From positions 2,273,501 to 2,337,500 of the forward strand of contig CP123444.1 in assembly GCA_029866965.1 (NCBI GenBank): a stretch of 64,000 nucleotides of DNA, given 5' to 3'. Below the pieces are notes generated by a model. That model did not search any database. It had not been told where the DNA came from and saw only the letters and a program-made list of their open reading frames with translations. Position 1 is the stretch's first letter, and the number at the start of each line of letters is the position of its first letter. This DNA is from Flavobacteriaceae bacterium YJPT1-3. GTDB taxonomy: Bacteria > Bacteroidota > Bacteroidia > Flavobacteriales > Flavobacteriaceae. Shown one piece after another: positions 9,137-17,506 of the stretch. Both the position numbers and the translations under genes were made by a program.

Positions 9137-9646
9137 ATGAACCAAAAAACGTTTATAACGCTGATCGATCCCTTTCAGGATAAGATGTATCGTCTGGCAC
9201 GACGCTTGCTAGTGTCTGAAGATGAGGCTCAGGATGCGGTTCAGGAAGTTGTTTTGAAATTGTGGACGAAGCGAGAGACGCTCAAAAAATATCGAAGTGT
9301 AGAAGCTTTAGCCATGACGATGACGAAGAACTACAGCTACGATAAGCTCAAGGCCAAGAGCAGCAGTAATCTAAAGATCGTTCACAGCAATTATGAAGAC
9401 AACAATAGCAATACTCGAAAGCAAGTAGAGGTCAATGACGATGTGAATTCGGTTTTTGAACTCATGAAAGAACTTCCCGAGCAACAGCAGCTCATTTTGC
9501 AATTGCGTGATGTAGAGCAATATGACAATGCTGAGATTGCAAAAATGTTGGAAATGAACGAGACGGCGGTGCGTGTGTCACTGTCTCGAGCGAGAAAATC
9601 AATACGCGAAGCATTAATTAAAAAGCACAATTATGGCATCGGTTAA
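9137..9646 (+). CDS. ECF-type RNA polymerase sigma factor
   Basis: The 169-residue protein has sigma region 2 (about 10-75, with FQDKMYRLARRLL and DAVQEVVLKLW) and region 4 (about 105-160, with LPEQQQLILQLRDVEQYDNAEIA as a helix-turn-helix recognition region), with no other domains. It is the size of a minimal ECF sigma. Its stop overlaps the next gene by 14 bp, and the operon continues through two DUF4252 genes. It probably transcribes its own operon. The signal it answers is unknown. Confidence 0.93.
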   Translation: MNQKTFITLIDPFQDKMYRLARRLLVSEDEAQDAVQEVVLKLWTKRETLKKYRSVEALAMTMTKNYSYDKLKAKSSSNLKIVHSNYEDNNSNTRKQVEVNDDVNSVFELMKELPEQQQLILQLRDVEQYDNAEIAKMLEMNETAVRVSLSRARKSIREALIKKHNYGIG

Positions 9647-10061
9647 GATCGAACAGTTATTAGAAGCCTACTTTGAAGGGGAAACTACCCTAGAACAAGA
9701 AGTGCAGTTAAGGGATTACTTTACTTCCGGCAAGGTCGCTCCTCATCTAGAACCCTATAAGGCTATGTTCAGCGCTTTCGCGAAAGCGCAATCCGAACAA
9801 CTGCCCCAACCGGTTCGGGTACCGGCTAGTCGTAGAAGTTACAGCTGGATTGCCATCGCGGCCACGGTAGTACTTGCGCTGGGCTTCTACTTTCAAAGTC
9901 AGATGAAACCGGTGAGTTTTAATACCTATGAAGATCCGGAAGTAGCTGCTTTGAAAGCAAAGCAAGCACTTTTAATGCTGTCGAATGCTTTCGAGCAAGG
10001 GACCGATCAATTAGAAGTACTGGAAGAATTTGAAAAAACAACGAATACCTATTTAAAATAA
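9633..10061 (+). CDS. membrane protein in anti-sigma position
   Basis: The 142-residue protein has a cytoplasmic N-terminus of about 68 residues (IEQLLEAYFEGETTLEQE, like the start of many Bacteroidota anti-sigma proteins), one membrane span (about 70-87) and a short outer tail. No HCC zinc motif is present. The overlap with the sigma gene argues for translational coupling and for an anti-sigma role, which is inferred. An 18-bp perfect palindrome at 9772-9789 lies within the gene and encodes SAFAKA. Confidence 0.75.
   Translation: MASVKIEQLLEAYFEGETTLEQEVQLRDYFTSGKVAPHLEPYKAMFSAFAKAQSEQLPQPVRVPASRRSYSWIAIAATVVLALGFYFQSQMKPVSFNTYEDPEVAALKAKQALLMLSNAFEQGTDQLEVLEEFEKTTNTYLK
9772..9789. repeat. 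TTTCGCGAAA palindrome, copy 3
   Basis: Eighteen-base perfect palindrome GCGCTTTCGCGAAAGCGC, one of the longest copies, within the anti-sigma-like gene. Confidence 0.85.
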
Positions 10062-10106
10062 ACATTTACCTATAACACGAGTGAAAACGCTCTTAAATTG
10101 AAAACA

Positions 10107-10637
10107 ATGAAAAAAGTAATAATTATAGCATTGGCAGCCCTGCTGTCTCAGGTTTCACTGGCTCAAGATCGATTTGATCAGTTTGAAGACATGCGAGAAG
10201 TACGTGCCTTTGTCATGAACCAGAAAATGTTCAAACTATTAGGCAAAGTGGATCTCGACTCTTCCGACCCTGAAATGCAAGCCTATATTAATCTGGTTGA
10301 GAATATGGAGAACATCAAAATATTTGAAACCAAAGATGCTGGTGTAGGGGCTAAAATGCAGTCTGAAATGAGTAGTTATATCACCTCCAGTAAGTTGGAA
10401 GAACTCATGCGGGCCAAAGATGATGGTAAAAACGTAAAGTTTTACTACAAACCTGGTAAAAATGAAGACTTTGTTCGTGAGTTTGTCATGTTCATGACCG
10501 GCGATATCGAGGGTGCCAATCGTACCGTGATCTTTAAATTAACCGGAGATATTGATCTAAAGCAGATTTCTAAATTGGCTAAAGATCTTGACTTTGCAGG
10601 GAGCAAAGAATTAGAAAACGTTAAGAAAACCAAGTAA
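10107..10637 (+). CDS. DUF4252 protein, secreted
   Basis: I choose the ATG at 10107 over an in-frame TTG at 10098; it gives MKKVIIIALAALLSQVSLAQ, a clean signal peptide. The remaining ~155 residues match DUF4252, a family of small envelope proteins common in Bacteroidota, with VKFYYKPGKNEDFVREFVMF and the EGANRTVIFKLTGDIDL strand. No enzymatic motif is visible. It is the third gene of the ECF operon and is followed 2 bp later by a second DUF4252 gene. Confidence 0.85.
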   Translation: MKKVIIIALAALLSQVSLAQDRFDQFEDMREVRAFVMNQKMFKLLGKVDLDSSDPEMQAYINLVENMENIKIFETKDAGVGAKMQSEMSSYITSSKLEELMRAKDDGKNVKFYYKPGKNEDFVREFVMFMTGDIEGANRTVIFKLTGDIDLKQISKLAKDLDFAGSKELENVKKTK

Positions 10638-10639
10638 TC

Positions 10640-11188
10640 ATGACCAAATTAATTCAACTTACCATTGGACTTTTTTTAAGCAGTATAGTACTCATTAGCT
10701 GCAGTAATGAGCAGTCTTTGCAAGAGTATTATGTTTCGCATCAGGAGAACAGTGATTTTGTAATGCTCGATGTTCCCATGAGTCTGATCAGTCAGGATAC
10801 CGATAAATTGACGCCAGAACAAAAAAAGGTGATCAATTCGGTCAAGAAGATCAATATGCTGGCCTATCCATTGTCCAAGGGAACTCAAGAGAAATATGAA
10901 GCTGAGAAGGCACAGATCAAAACGATTCTTGCCGGTGATGATTATGAAGAGCTGATGAGCTTCGGAAGCGTCTCTGAGCGTATTAAATTGTACTTCAAGG
11001 GAGAAGAAGAAGCCATCGACGAAGTGATCGTATTTGCCATGGACGATACAAAAGGTCTTATGCTAGCCCGAGTACTGGGCGATGACATGAATGTAGGCGA
11101 TATGGTCAATTTTGCTAAAGGGATGGGGGATAATCAAGGCAACTTTGATTTGGCTCAATTTGAAGGGGTCATGGACGTATTTAAATAA
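10640..11188 (+). CDS. DUF4252 lipoprotein
   Basis: The 182-residue protein begins with a lipoprotein signal, Cys21 in SIVLISCSN, and continues with a DUF4252 domain (IKLYFKGEEEAIDEVIVFAM, AQFEGVMDVFK at the end). It is a divergent paralogue of the protein encoded just upstream. The pair probably arose by duplication and is a frequent companion of ECF sigma genes in this group. It is the last gene before a hairpin terminator. Confidence 0.85.
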   Translation: MTKLIQLTIGLFLSSIVLISCSNEQSLQEYYVSHQENSDFVMLDVPMSLISQDTDKLTPEQKKVINSVKKINMLAYPLSKGTQEKYEAEKAQIKTILAGDDYEELMSFGSVSERIKLYFKGEEEAIDEVIVFAMDDTKGLMLARVLGDDMNVGDMVNFAKGMGDNQGNFDLAQFEGVMDVFK

Positions 11189-11212
11189 GAAACCCATTCA
11201 TCAATCAGTGAA

Positions 11213-11238
11213 AACCCGCTAGCATGGCGGGTTTTTTT
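11213..11238 (+). terminator. rho-independent terminator of the ECF operon
   Basis: Seven-base stem AACCCGC / GCGGGTT (11213-11219 and 11227-11233) followed by a T run. It lies between convergent genes and may serve both strands weakly. Confidence 0.85.
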
Positions 11239-11245
11239 ATTGCTC

Positions 11246-11905
11246 CTATTTTCGCTGTTTCTTATAGTATTCTTTAATGACTGATTTACGCCCAATGGTC
11301 TTGGTGATGATATCTTTTTCCAGATCCCAACCTCGTGCCGGGCTGTATTGACGGCCGTACCAGATGATCTGCAGGTGCAGATCATTCCAGATTTCTTCCG
11401 GAAACAAGCGCTTGGCGTCTCGCTCGGTTTGCACTACATTCTTACCAGAACTCAAACCCCATCGGTACATGAGACGATGAATATGAGTGTCTACGGGAAA
11501 GGCAGGAATATTGAAGGCTTGAGAAATGACCACGCTGGCGGTTTTATGGCCCACCGCTGGGAGCTCTTCAAGCGCTTCCAGGTCGGCAGGAACCTGTCCA
11601 TTATGCTTATCGATCAAAATTTTGGAAAGACCGTAAATTCCTTTGGACTTCATGGGCGATAGCCCTACCGGTTTTATAATCTCGCGGATCTCTTCTACGC
11701 TTAATTTGATCATGTCATAGGGATTATCAGCCACTTCAAATAGTAACGGAGTGATCTGATTCACGCGCACGTCAGTAGATTGCGCACTCAAGAGTACAGC
11801 AATGAGCAAGGTATAAGGATCTTTGTGATCCAGCGGAATGGGAATTTCCGGATAGTACTCTTTTAACGTACTAATAACGAAATCGACCTTTTCCTGCTTC
11901 TTCAT
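11246..11905 (-). CDS. nth: endonuclease III-type DNA glycosylase without Fe-S cluster
   Basis: The 219-residue protein is an HhH-GPD DNA glycosylase/AP lyase for oxidised pyrimidines. The helix-hairpin-helix LPAVGHKTASVV carries the catalytic Lys121, and VDTHIHRL carries Asp139. The C-terminal Cys-X6-Cys-X2-Cys-X5-Cys cluster loop of the E. coli enzyme is absent: the corresponding segment WYGRQYSPARGWDLEKD contains no cysteine. The rest of the fold is intact, so it is likely active as a cluster-less variant. Confidence 0.9.
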   Translation of the reverse strand: MKKQEKVDFVISTLKEYYPEIPIPLDHKDPYTLLIAVLLSAQSTDVRVNQITPLLFEVADNPYDMIKLSVEEIREIIKPVGLSPMKSKGIYGLSKILIDKHNGQVPADLEALEELPAVGHKTASVVISQAFNIPAFPVDTHIHRLMYRWGLSSGKNVVQTERDAKRLFPEEIWNDLHLQIIWYGRQYSPARGWDLEKDIITKTIGRKSVIKEYYKKQRK

Positions 11906-11935
11906 ATGGGTTAACTTTAGGCAAAAATAAGATTT

Positions 11936-12391
11936 ATGGACATGTTAAAAGAAGGAGATCAAGCTCCCCAATTCACAGCAATCAATCAAGACGGTGAAAC
12001 CGTAACTATGGACGATTACCAGGGTAAGAAATTGGTGGTTTTTTTCTATCCGAAAGCCTCCACACCCGGCTGTACCGCAGAAGCTTGTAATTTACGAGAC
12101 AATTATAAGACCTTACAGGCCCAAGGCTATGAATTGCTTGGAGTGAGCGCCGACTCTCCGAAGCGCCAAAAAAACTTTCAGGAGAAATATGAGCTGCCCT
12201 TTCCATTATTGGCTGATGAGGATCGCACAGTTATAGAGGCTTTTGGTGTCTGGGGTCCCAAAAAATTTATGGGAAAGGAATACGATGGTATCCATCGAAC
12301 TACGTTCCTGATCAATGCCCAGGGCGAGATCGAAGAAGTCATTAGAAAGGTGAAGACCAAAGACCATGCTGCTCAGATCTTAAATGATTAA
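11936..12391 (+). CDS. bcp: thioredoxin-dependent peroxiredoxin, Bcp/PrxQ type
   Basis: The 151-residue protein is a PrxQ-type peroxiredoxin that reduces H2O2 and organic peroxides at the expense of thioredoxin. Peroxidatic Cys46 lies in STPGCTAEA and resolving Cys51 is five residues on, as in two-Cys PrxQ. WGPKKFMGKEYDGIHRTTF is the conserved distal part. An ATG two codons later (11942) is an alternative start. It is divergent from nth by 30 bp. Confidence 0.94.
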   Translation: MDMLKEGDQAPQFTAINQDGETVTMDDYQGKKLVVFFYPKASTPGCTAEACNLRDNYKTLQAQGYELLGVSADSPKRQKNFQEKYELPFPLLADEDRTVIEAFGVWGPKKFMGKEYDGIHRTTFLINAQGEIEEVIRKVKTKDHAAQILND

Positions 12392-12393
12392 AA

Positions 12394-12419
12394 AAAAGCC
12401 GCTATCTCCAGCGGCTTTT
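12394..12419. terminator. bidirectional terminator between bcp and 12421-13878
   Basis: Perfect stem AAAAGCCGC / GCGGCTTTT with an 8-base loop, A-rich on one side and T-rich on the other, between convergent genes. Confidence 0.9.
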
Positions 12420-12420
12420 T

Positions 12421-13878
12421 TTAGTTTTTCACTTGTTCAGCCTCTTTAGGCTTATAATCAAACAGCTTTTTGCTTTTAATGATATCTGCCGTTCCTTCTG
12501 GCAGCATTTTTTCCCAGCCTTTTTCGCCTTCAGCAATCATACGTAACACCTCACGGCTGAATATGTTGGAAACGTCAGGATCAAAATTCTCGATATCGAC
12601 CACCTTGCCATTGTACTTAAAGAACTTGTAGAGTTCTTTCATACGGGGATGAACTTTTAAGTTCTCGCTGGTAGTGTATTCTCCGGTTTCCGGGTCTTTC
12701 ATGGGGTAGAGGTATACCTTAAGATCTTTGAAGAAGAGTTTTCCAAAGGCTTCCAGGATTCCACCGCTGAGGTGTCGATAATAGCTGGTGTCAAAGACAT
12801 CCACCAGGTTGTTCACGCCCATCGTTAATCCCATTCGTTCTTTGGTGTATCTCGAGAAGTATTCGACCAGACGGTAGTATTCTTTAAAGTTGGAAATCAT
12901 CACGGTTTGCCCCAGCGAGCATAACAATCGTGCGCGGTCCATAAAGTCTTCTTCATCAATTTCCCCTTCTGCTCTCAGATTGGATAGGGTAATTTCGAAG
13001 ATTACTTCTGTTTTATTCTGATTCACTCGATTTTCTTCCAAGAACATCTCCATGGATTTTTGGTACATGTCCATATTGACCTTAGTCACCGGCCTGAAGC
13101 TTCCGCGTAAAGCTAGAATGTTCTTTTTATACAGCACGGCTGCCGGTAGTACGTTGTTTCCATCCGGGCCGAACATAACCGCTTCTGTAAATTCATTTTT
13201 GACCAATTGCAGACTCATGAGTCGGTTATCTACATGCTCGAACTGCGGACCGGTAAAGTTGATCGTATCAATTTCAATCTGCTCCTTATCGATGTGATCA
13301 TAAAGGTAACGAAGCAATTTTTTGGGGGAATCATGTTTGTAGTAGGCTCCGTAGATCAGATTAACTCCAAGGGTTCCCAGTGTCAATTGTTGAAGCCTCG
13401 CGTCTGTTTCGTGAAAACGAATATGCAGACTAATTTCATTGTACTCACTTTCTGGACTCACCTGATACCGAATACCCACCCAACCATGACCTTTGTATTT
13501 TTTTGCAAAGTCAATGGTTGCCACCGTATTCGCGTAGGCGAAAAAAACCTTATTGGGATGCTTATATCTAGAAATACGCGCTTCCATCAGATCGATCTCA
13601 TGGGAGAGCATTTTCTTTAAACGAGATTCTGTTACATAGCGCCCGTCTTTTTCGATACCGTAGATCGCATCACTAAAATCCTTATCGTAAGCAGACATTG
13701 CTTTGGCAATAGTGCCACTGGCCCCGCCCGCTCTAAAAAAATGCCTCACGGTCTCTTGCCCGGCGCCTATTTCAGCAAAAGTTCCGTAAATGTTCTCATT
13801 AAGGTTGATGCGAAGCGCTTTGCTGGAAATCGAAGGGACATTTTCAAATTCTTTGTCTCCTTTTACAGTGATGGGCAT
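12421..13878 (-). CDS. conserved Bacteroidota protein of unknown function
   Basis: The 485-residue protein has no signal peptide or membrane segment. Conserved-looking stretches include LRINLNENIYGTFAEIGAGQ, FFRAGGASGTIAKAMSAYD, TINFTGPQFEHVDNRLMS and FEITLSNLRAEGEID. I recognise it as a widespread conserved family but know no proven function, and database names for it vary. The GAGQETVRHFF-RAGG region could bind a nucleotide or phosphate, but no standard P-loop or Rossmann motif is present. It stands alone, convergent with bcp. Confidence 0.75.
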   Translation of the reverse strand: MPITVKGDKEFENVPSISSKALRINLNENIYGTFAEIGAGQETVRHFFRAGGASGTIAKAMSAYDKDFSDAIYGIEKDGRYVTESRLKKMLSHEIDLMEARISRYKHPNKVFFAYANTVATIDFAKKYKGHGWVGIRYQVSPESEYNEISLHIRFHETDARLQQLTLGTLGVNLIYGAYYKHDSPKKLLRYLYDHIDKEQIEIDTINFTGPQFEHVDNRLMSLQLVKNEFTEAVMFGPDGNNVLPAAVLYKKNILALRGSFRPVTKVNMDMYQKSMEMFLEENRVNQNKTEVIFEITLSNLRAEGEIDEEDFMDRARLLCSLGQTVMISNFKEYYRLVEYFSRYTKERMGLTMGVNNLVDVFDTSYYRHLSGGILEAFGKLFFKDLKVYLYPMKDPETGEYTTSENLKVHPRMKELYKFFKYNGKVVDIENFDPDVSNIFSREVLRMIAEGEKGWEKMLPEGTADIIKSKKLFDYKPKEAEQVKN

Positions 13879-13986
13879 GATGTAATTTCTTTAATTTCTA
13901 TAGCAATTCTGACGGTAATCAAAGATACTAAATAGCGCAGGCGAACAAAAAATTAACTGTACTTTTGTTTTAAACTCCTGTAACTT

Positions 13987-14769
13987 TTGAAAATTACATT
14001 TTTAGGCACAGGCACTTCACAAGGAATTCCCATCATTGGTAGTGATCATCCGGTTTGTAAGAGTGATGATCCACGCGATAAAAGGCTGAGAGTTTCGGTG
14101 CTCATCGAAACTGAGGCCGGTACATTTGTAATCGATTGCGGGCCCGATTTCAGGCAACAAATGCTTACTCATAACGTGGATCGCATGGACGCCCTCTTGT
14201 TTACCCATGAGCATGCTGATCATACCGCTGGTTTAGATGACATACGTCCTTTTTATTTTCGGCAAGGGGATATTCCCATTTTTGCTCATACTCGTGTTTT
14301 GCAGCAATTGGAACGACGATTTGATTATATTTTTGAAACTAAAAACAAATATCCCGGCGCACCGTCAGTGAGCACTTATAAAGTGATCAATGACCATCCC
14401 ATTCTTTTCCAGAAGGAGCAGAATGGCCCCACACAGGAAATCATCCCTATCAATGCGTCCCACGGAAGTTTGCAGGTTTTTGGTTATCGATTTGATGAGT
14501 TCGCCTACCTGACCGATATCAAAACCATAGCGGATAAAGAAATAGAAAAGTTACAAGGTTTGGAGGTCCTGGTTCTGAATGCCTTGCGAGAAGAATCTCA
14601 TTACTCGCACCTTAACGTAGAAGAAGCCTTGAATCTGGTATCCAAAATTCAACCCAAAAAAACTTACTTTACGCATATCAGTCATCATTTGGGCTTTCAT
14701 GCCGAAGTAGATTCCCAATTGCCTTCCGGCGTACATTTGGCCTATGACGGACTTCAATTAACCTTATAA
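13987..14769 (+). CDS. MBL-fold metal-dependent hydrolase, PhnP-like
   Basis: The 260-residue protein is a metallo-beta-lactamase-fold phosphodiesterase of the PhnP type. Metal ligands are in THEHADHTAGLDD (His74, His76, Asp78, His79), with a GTGTSQGIP N-terminal signature and a late FTHISHHLG. Cys24 in HPVCKS recalls the PhnP zinc loop. Translation must start at TTG (13987), because the conserved MKITFLGTGTS begins there and no upstream ATG is in frame. TACTTTTG at 13960-13967 could be its -7 box. It is followed 1 bp later by a small membrane protein gene. Confidence 0.88.
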   Translation: MKITFLGTGTSQGIPIIGSDHPVCKSDDPRDKRLRVSVLIETEAGTFVIDCGPDFRQQMLTHNVDRMDALLFTHEHADHTAGLDDIRPFYFRQGDIPIFAHTRVLQQLERRFDYIFETKNKYPGAPSVSTYKVINDHPILFQKEQNGPTQEIIPINASHGSLQVFGYRFDEFAYLTDIKTIADKEIEKLQGLEVLVLNALREESHYSHLNVEEALNLVSKIQPKKTYFTHISHHLGFHAEVDSQLPSGVHLAYDGLQLTL

Positions 14770-14770
14770 T

Positions 14771-15265
14771 ATGAAAAGACAAATATTTCTGTATCTCTTT
14801 CTATTTGCTGCACTCTGGATCATTTTTCAATATGCCAATCAAAAAAAGATCTTTGGTGCTCAGGAAGCAAAAATAGCCTCTTTGCAAGAAGAGGTAGAGC
14901 AGCTAACCGATAGCCTGAATAATCTCCAAAATGAGTTGTCTGACGCCAACTATTTCACTTTAAAGAACAATGAGAACGCTTATGATTATTTTGATCGTCA
15001 GGGTTTTGAGGTCGATGGATTATCGAGTGTGATCGCTGATGAAATTTATGCCCTCAATACTACTAAGGGCAACGTATTGATCCCATTCGAAGGGATGAAT
15101 CGGCCTATGCAGGTCAATAAAGTGCAAATTCTGAACCACCGCTGGTTGATCGCTGATTTTTCTGACGGGAATCGCTGGGGTGAGTTATTGGTTCGCTATG
15201 AAATTAAGGACAATAGCGCGCTTCACTTCGAAGTGGTCGATAGTCTGGTCTATCCCAAGTCTTAA
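14771..15265 (+). CDS. membrane-anchored coiled-coil protein, unknown
   Basis: The 164-residue protein has one N-terminal membrane segment (about 5-22), a short coiled coil (about 30-58, with IASLQEEVEQLTDSLNNLQN) and a C-terminal globular domain outside the membrane (NKVQILNHRWLIADFSDG). It follows the MBL hydrolase gene by 1 bp and probably shares its transcript. Its stop overlaps the convergent hydrolase gene by 4 bp. Function unknown. Confidence 0.8.
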   Translation: MKRQIFLYLFLFAALWIIFQYANQKKIFGAQEAKIASLQEEVEQLTDSLNNLQNELSDANYFTLKNNENAYDYFDRQGFEVDGLSSVIADEIYALNTTKGNVLIPFEGMNRPMQVNKVQILNHRWLIADFSDGNRWGELLVRYEIKDNSALHFEVVDSLVYPKS

Positions 15266-15921
15266 TTCGCATTTTGGCTTTCTAACCATTGAGCAAAATC
15301 GTAAAAGTTTTGAGGTGCTACTCCGTGTCCAACTGGATATTCTTTAAGTTCGGTGGTGATGCCTAAGGCTTTGAGGAACTCTGGGGCCTGACGTGCTGCT
15401 GCTACCGGAATGACCTGGTCTGCGCTTCCATGTGAACAATAGATGTTCAGGTGTTGATAGGACGGATTGCTCTTCAGATCAATAATTTCTTCATTGATGT
15501 AACCGCTTAGTGCGATGACATTTTTGACCTTTTCTGGATAGGTGAGGGCTACTGCATAACTTAATATCGTTCCCTGGCTGAAACCAAGAAGCGTAGTTTG
15601 AAAAGGGTCTAAATCGTAATGGGCTACAAGCTCGTCAATAAAGCGTGCGATTAGATCCCGTGCCTGAATAGCACCTTCATTATCAGATGATTTTACACCT
15701 GCTGCATCCATGTAGATATCATACCAGGCATTACCGAAGGGCTGCATGGGCTTGGGTGCCCGTGCAGAAACGATAAAATAGTGATCCGGTAGTTCTTCTG
15801 CAAAAGAGAACAGATCATGTTCATCACTCCCGTAGCCGTGTAATAGGAGCAATAATGGGGGTTGATCTTTTTGTGTATTAGCCGCTTCGCGTTTGATGTA
15901 ATTGAGGGAAAAATCAGGCAT
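15262..15921 (-). CDS. alpha/beta hydrolase, carboxylesterase/phospholipase family
   Basis: I place the start at 15921, where TAATG overlaps the upstream stop by one base; an ATG at 15942 is the alternative. The 219-residue protein is a carboxylesterase/lysophospholipase-type hydrolase with oxyanion loop LLHGYGSDEHD, nucleophile in LGFSQGT (Ser115), Asp168 in SHGSADQVIP and His200 in PVGHGVAPQ. It is the last gene of the BatA / dihydroorotase-like / Tic20-like operon. Natural substrate unknown. Confidence 0.88.
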   Translation of the reverse strand: MPDFSLNYIKREAANTQKDQPPLLLLLHGYGSDEHDLFSFAEELPDHYFIVSARAPKPMQPFGNAWYDIYMDAAGVKSSDNEGAIQARDLIARFIDELVAHYDLDPFQTTLLGFSQGTILSYAVALTYPEKVKNVIALSGYINEEIIDLKSNPSYQHLNIYCSHGSADQVIPVAAARQAPEFLKALGITTELKEYPVGHGVAPQNFYDFAQWLESQNAN

Positions 15922-16250
15922 TACTGAATAAATTGAAACCACTTCTGGAAATAAGTCCCTAAAAGAGGGACCGGAGTGGTACTATTTTGAAATGCATTGA
16001 CGAGTCCGTAGATCCACAATGCGATGATAAAAATGTAAAAACCAATCGATACCGCCCAATTATCAAAAAACCCGATGAGCAATCCAAGTGCGAGGTAGGT
16101 AATGTGAATACCAAAAGCTTGACGGATGTGAAATCTAGCGAAAGGATTTTTCGGCTCCATATTCATAAAGAGAGCGATCAACGCCCCGATGATCGTCAAA
16201 TAGGCGACCACGGCAGTGGTCTTGCCTTCATTAATGAGTTGTTCATTCAT
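15921..16250 (-). CDS. Tic20/DUF4870-like small membrane protein
   Basis: The 109-residue protein has three to four membrane segments with the motif NPFARFHIRQAFGIH between the first two, as in DUF4870/Tic20-like proteins. Such proteins are of unknown function in bacteria. It overlaps the dihydroorotase-like gene by 4 bp (ATGA) and the hydrolase gene by 1 bp, so translation is coupled along the operon. Confidence 0.8.
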   Translation of the reverse strand: MNEQLINEGKTTAVVAYLTIIGALIALFMNMEPKNPFARFHIRQAFGIHITYLALGLLIGFFDNWAVSIGFYIFIIALWIYGLVNAFQNSTTPVPLLGTYFQKWFQFIQ

Positions 16251-17506
16251 GAGCGTGATACGTAATGATTATTGACTACGATGCCGATAACGCGGCCTTT
16301 TACTTCCGTTCCTAAAAAAGCGGAATTTTTGCTTTTCGCGAAAAGGTCCTCCTGGCTAATGTTGTATTTGGACCGCATCTCGAATAGCGTCAGACAAGCC
16401 TGGGTACCTTGGGCAATCGGATGCGTGATTCCGGTAAATCTTTTTCTCGCAGAAGTCAGGAGTTGAATCATACGTTTTTCGCTAACCAGGCGGTTCAGCA
16501 CACCTAAAACCGCTTCTTGTGCAGTGGTGCCGAAGGCTGCGTGGTCAAATTCTTTCTGCTTGAGTTCAAGGTCAAGCGGATTATGGTCGCTGGTCACCAT
16601 ATCGATGGTACCGTCTTTAAGACCTTCAATCAATGCTTGCTGATCCTCTTTGGTGCGCAAGGGCGGGAGTAATTTGAAATGGGTGTCAAAAGTACGCAGT
16701 TCTGCATCTGTAAATAGTAAATGAGCAATGGAGACACTGCAACTTACGTCCAGCCCGTCAGCCTTGCCCTGTCGAAGTAATTGCACTGATTTTGCGGTCG
16801 ATATGGTTGGGATATGTAAGCGTCCGCCCGTATACCTGAGAATGTGCAGATCTCTTGCGATTTGCAAACTCTCGGCAATGACCGGAATACCTTTTAGACC
16901 CAATCGGGTAGATTCCTCATGTTCATGAACCTGTCCTTTTCCAGCCATTTGATTATCCTGGGGGAAGGAAAGTACGAGCCCGTTGAACCCCTGGGTGTAC
17001 AGCAGCGCGAGCTTAAGGAGATTGGGATTGCTGATGGATTTTTGGTAATCCCCAAAAGCTATAGCTCCAGCCTGGGCCATGTCATAGAGTTCAGCGAGCT
17101 CCGAGCCGGATGCATTTCGCGTAAGCGCTCCAATAGGATGCAGGCTTACCGCGTGCTTTTCTGCTTTATTTTTCAAGAAATTTATGTCGGCCTGGGTATC
17201 AGTGATCGGATTGGAATTGGGATTTACCGCAATATCTGTAAAGCCATTATAAGCGGCCACCTGCAATCCATTGCTGATGGTTTCCCGTTCTTCATATCCC
17301 GGTTCACCCAGGGAAACACTGCTATCAAACCACCCCTGACTGACCGTTAGATTCTCCTGCTCGATCGTCTGGATCTTCCCACTGGATGGTTCCAAATCGG
17401 TACCGATTCCGGTAATGATCCCATTTTTGATTTCCAGGTTTACCGTTTGTCCGTGAAAACTACTTTCAGGGTCTAAGATTCGGACTTTCTTAAGGAATAG
17501 CTTCAT
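16247..17506 (-). CDS. dihydroorotase-like protein lacking metal-binding HxH
   Basis: The 419-residue protein has the amidohydrolase fold of class I dihydroorotase, which cyclises carbamoyl aspartate in pyrimidine synthesis. The usual DxHVHLREPG motif reads DSSVSLGEPG (61-70): both metal-binding histidines are serine and the substrate arginine is glycine. The late catalytic-loop motif TSDHNP is kept. It may therefore be a non-catalytic DHOase, like the PyrC' proteins that support aspartate transcarbamoylase, or have another role. It overlaps both neighbours by 4 bp. CTTTTCGCGAAAAG at 16332-16345 encodes LFAKS. Confidence 0.85.
   Translation of the reverse strand: MKLFLKKVRILDPESSFHGQTVNLEIKNGIITGIGTDLEPSSGKIQTIEQENLTVSQGWFDSSVSLGEPGYEERETISNGLQVAAYNGFTDIAVNPNSNPITDTQADINFLKNKAEKHAVSLHPIGALTRNASGSELAELYDMAQAGAIAFGDYQKSISNPNLLKLALLYTQGFNGLVLSFPQDNQMAGKGQVHEHEESTRLGLKGIPVIAESLQIARDLHILRYTGGRLHIPTISTAKSVQLLRQGKADGLDVSCSVSIAHLLFTDAELRTFDTHFKLLPPLRTKEDQQALIEGLKDGTIDMVTSDHNPLDLELKQKEFDHAAFGTTAQEAVLGVLNRLVSEKRMIQLLTSARKRFTGITHPIAQGTQACLTLFEMRSKYNISQEDLFAKSKNSAFLGTEVKGRVIGIVVNNHYVSRS
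16332..16345. repeat. TTTCGCGAAA palindrome, copy 4
   Basis: Fourteen-base perfect palindrome, CTTTTCGCGAAAAG; differs from the majority in the base outside the core. Confidence 0.75.
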
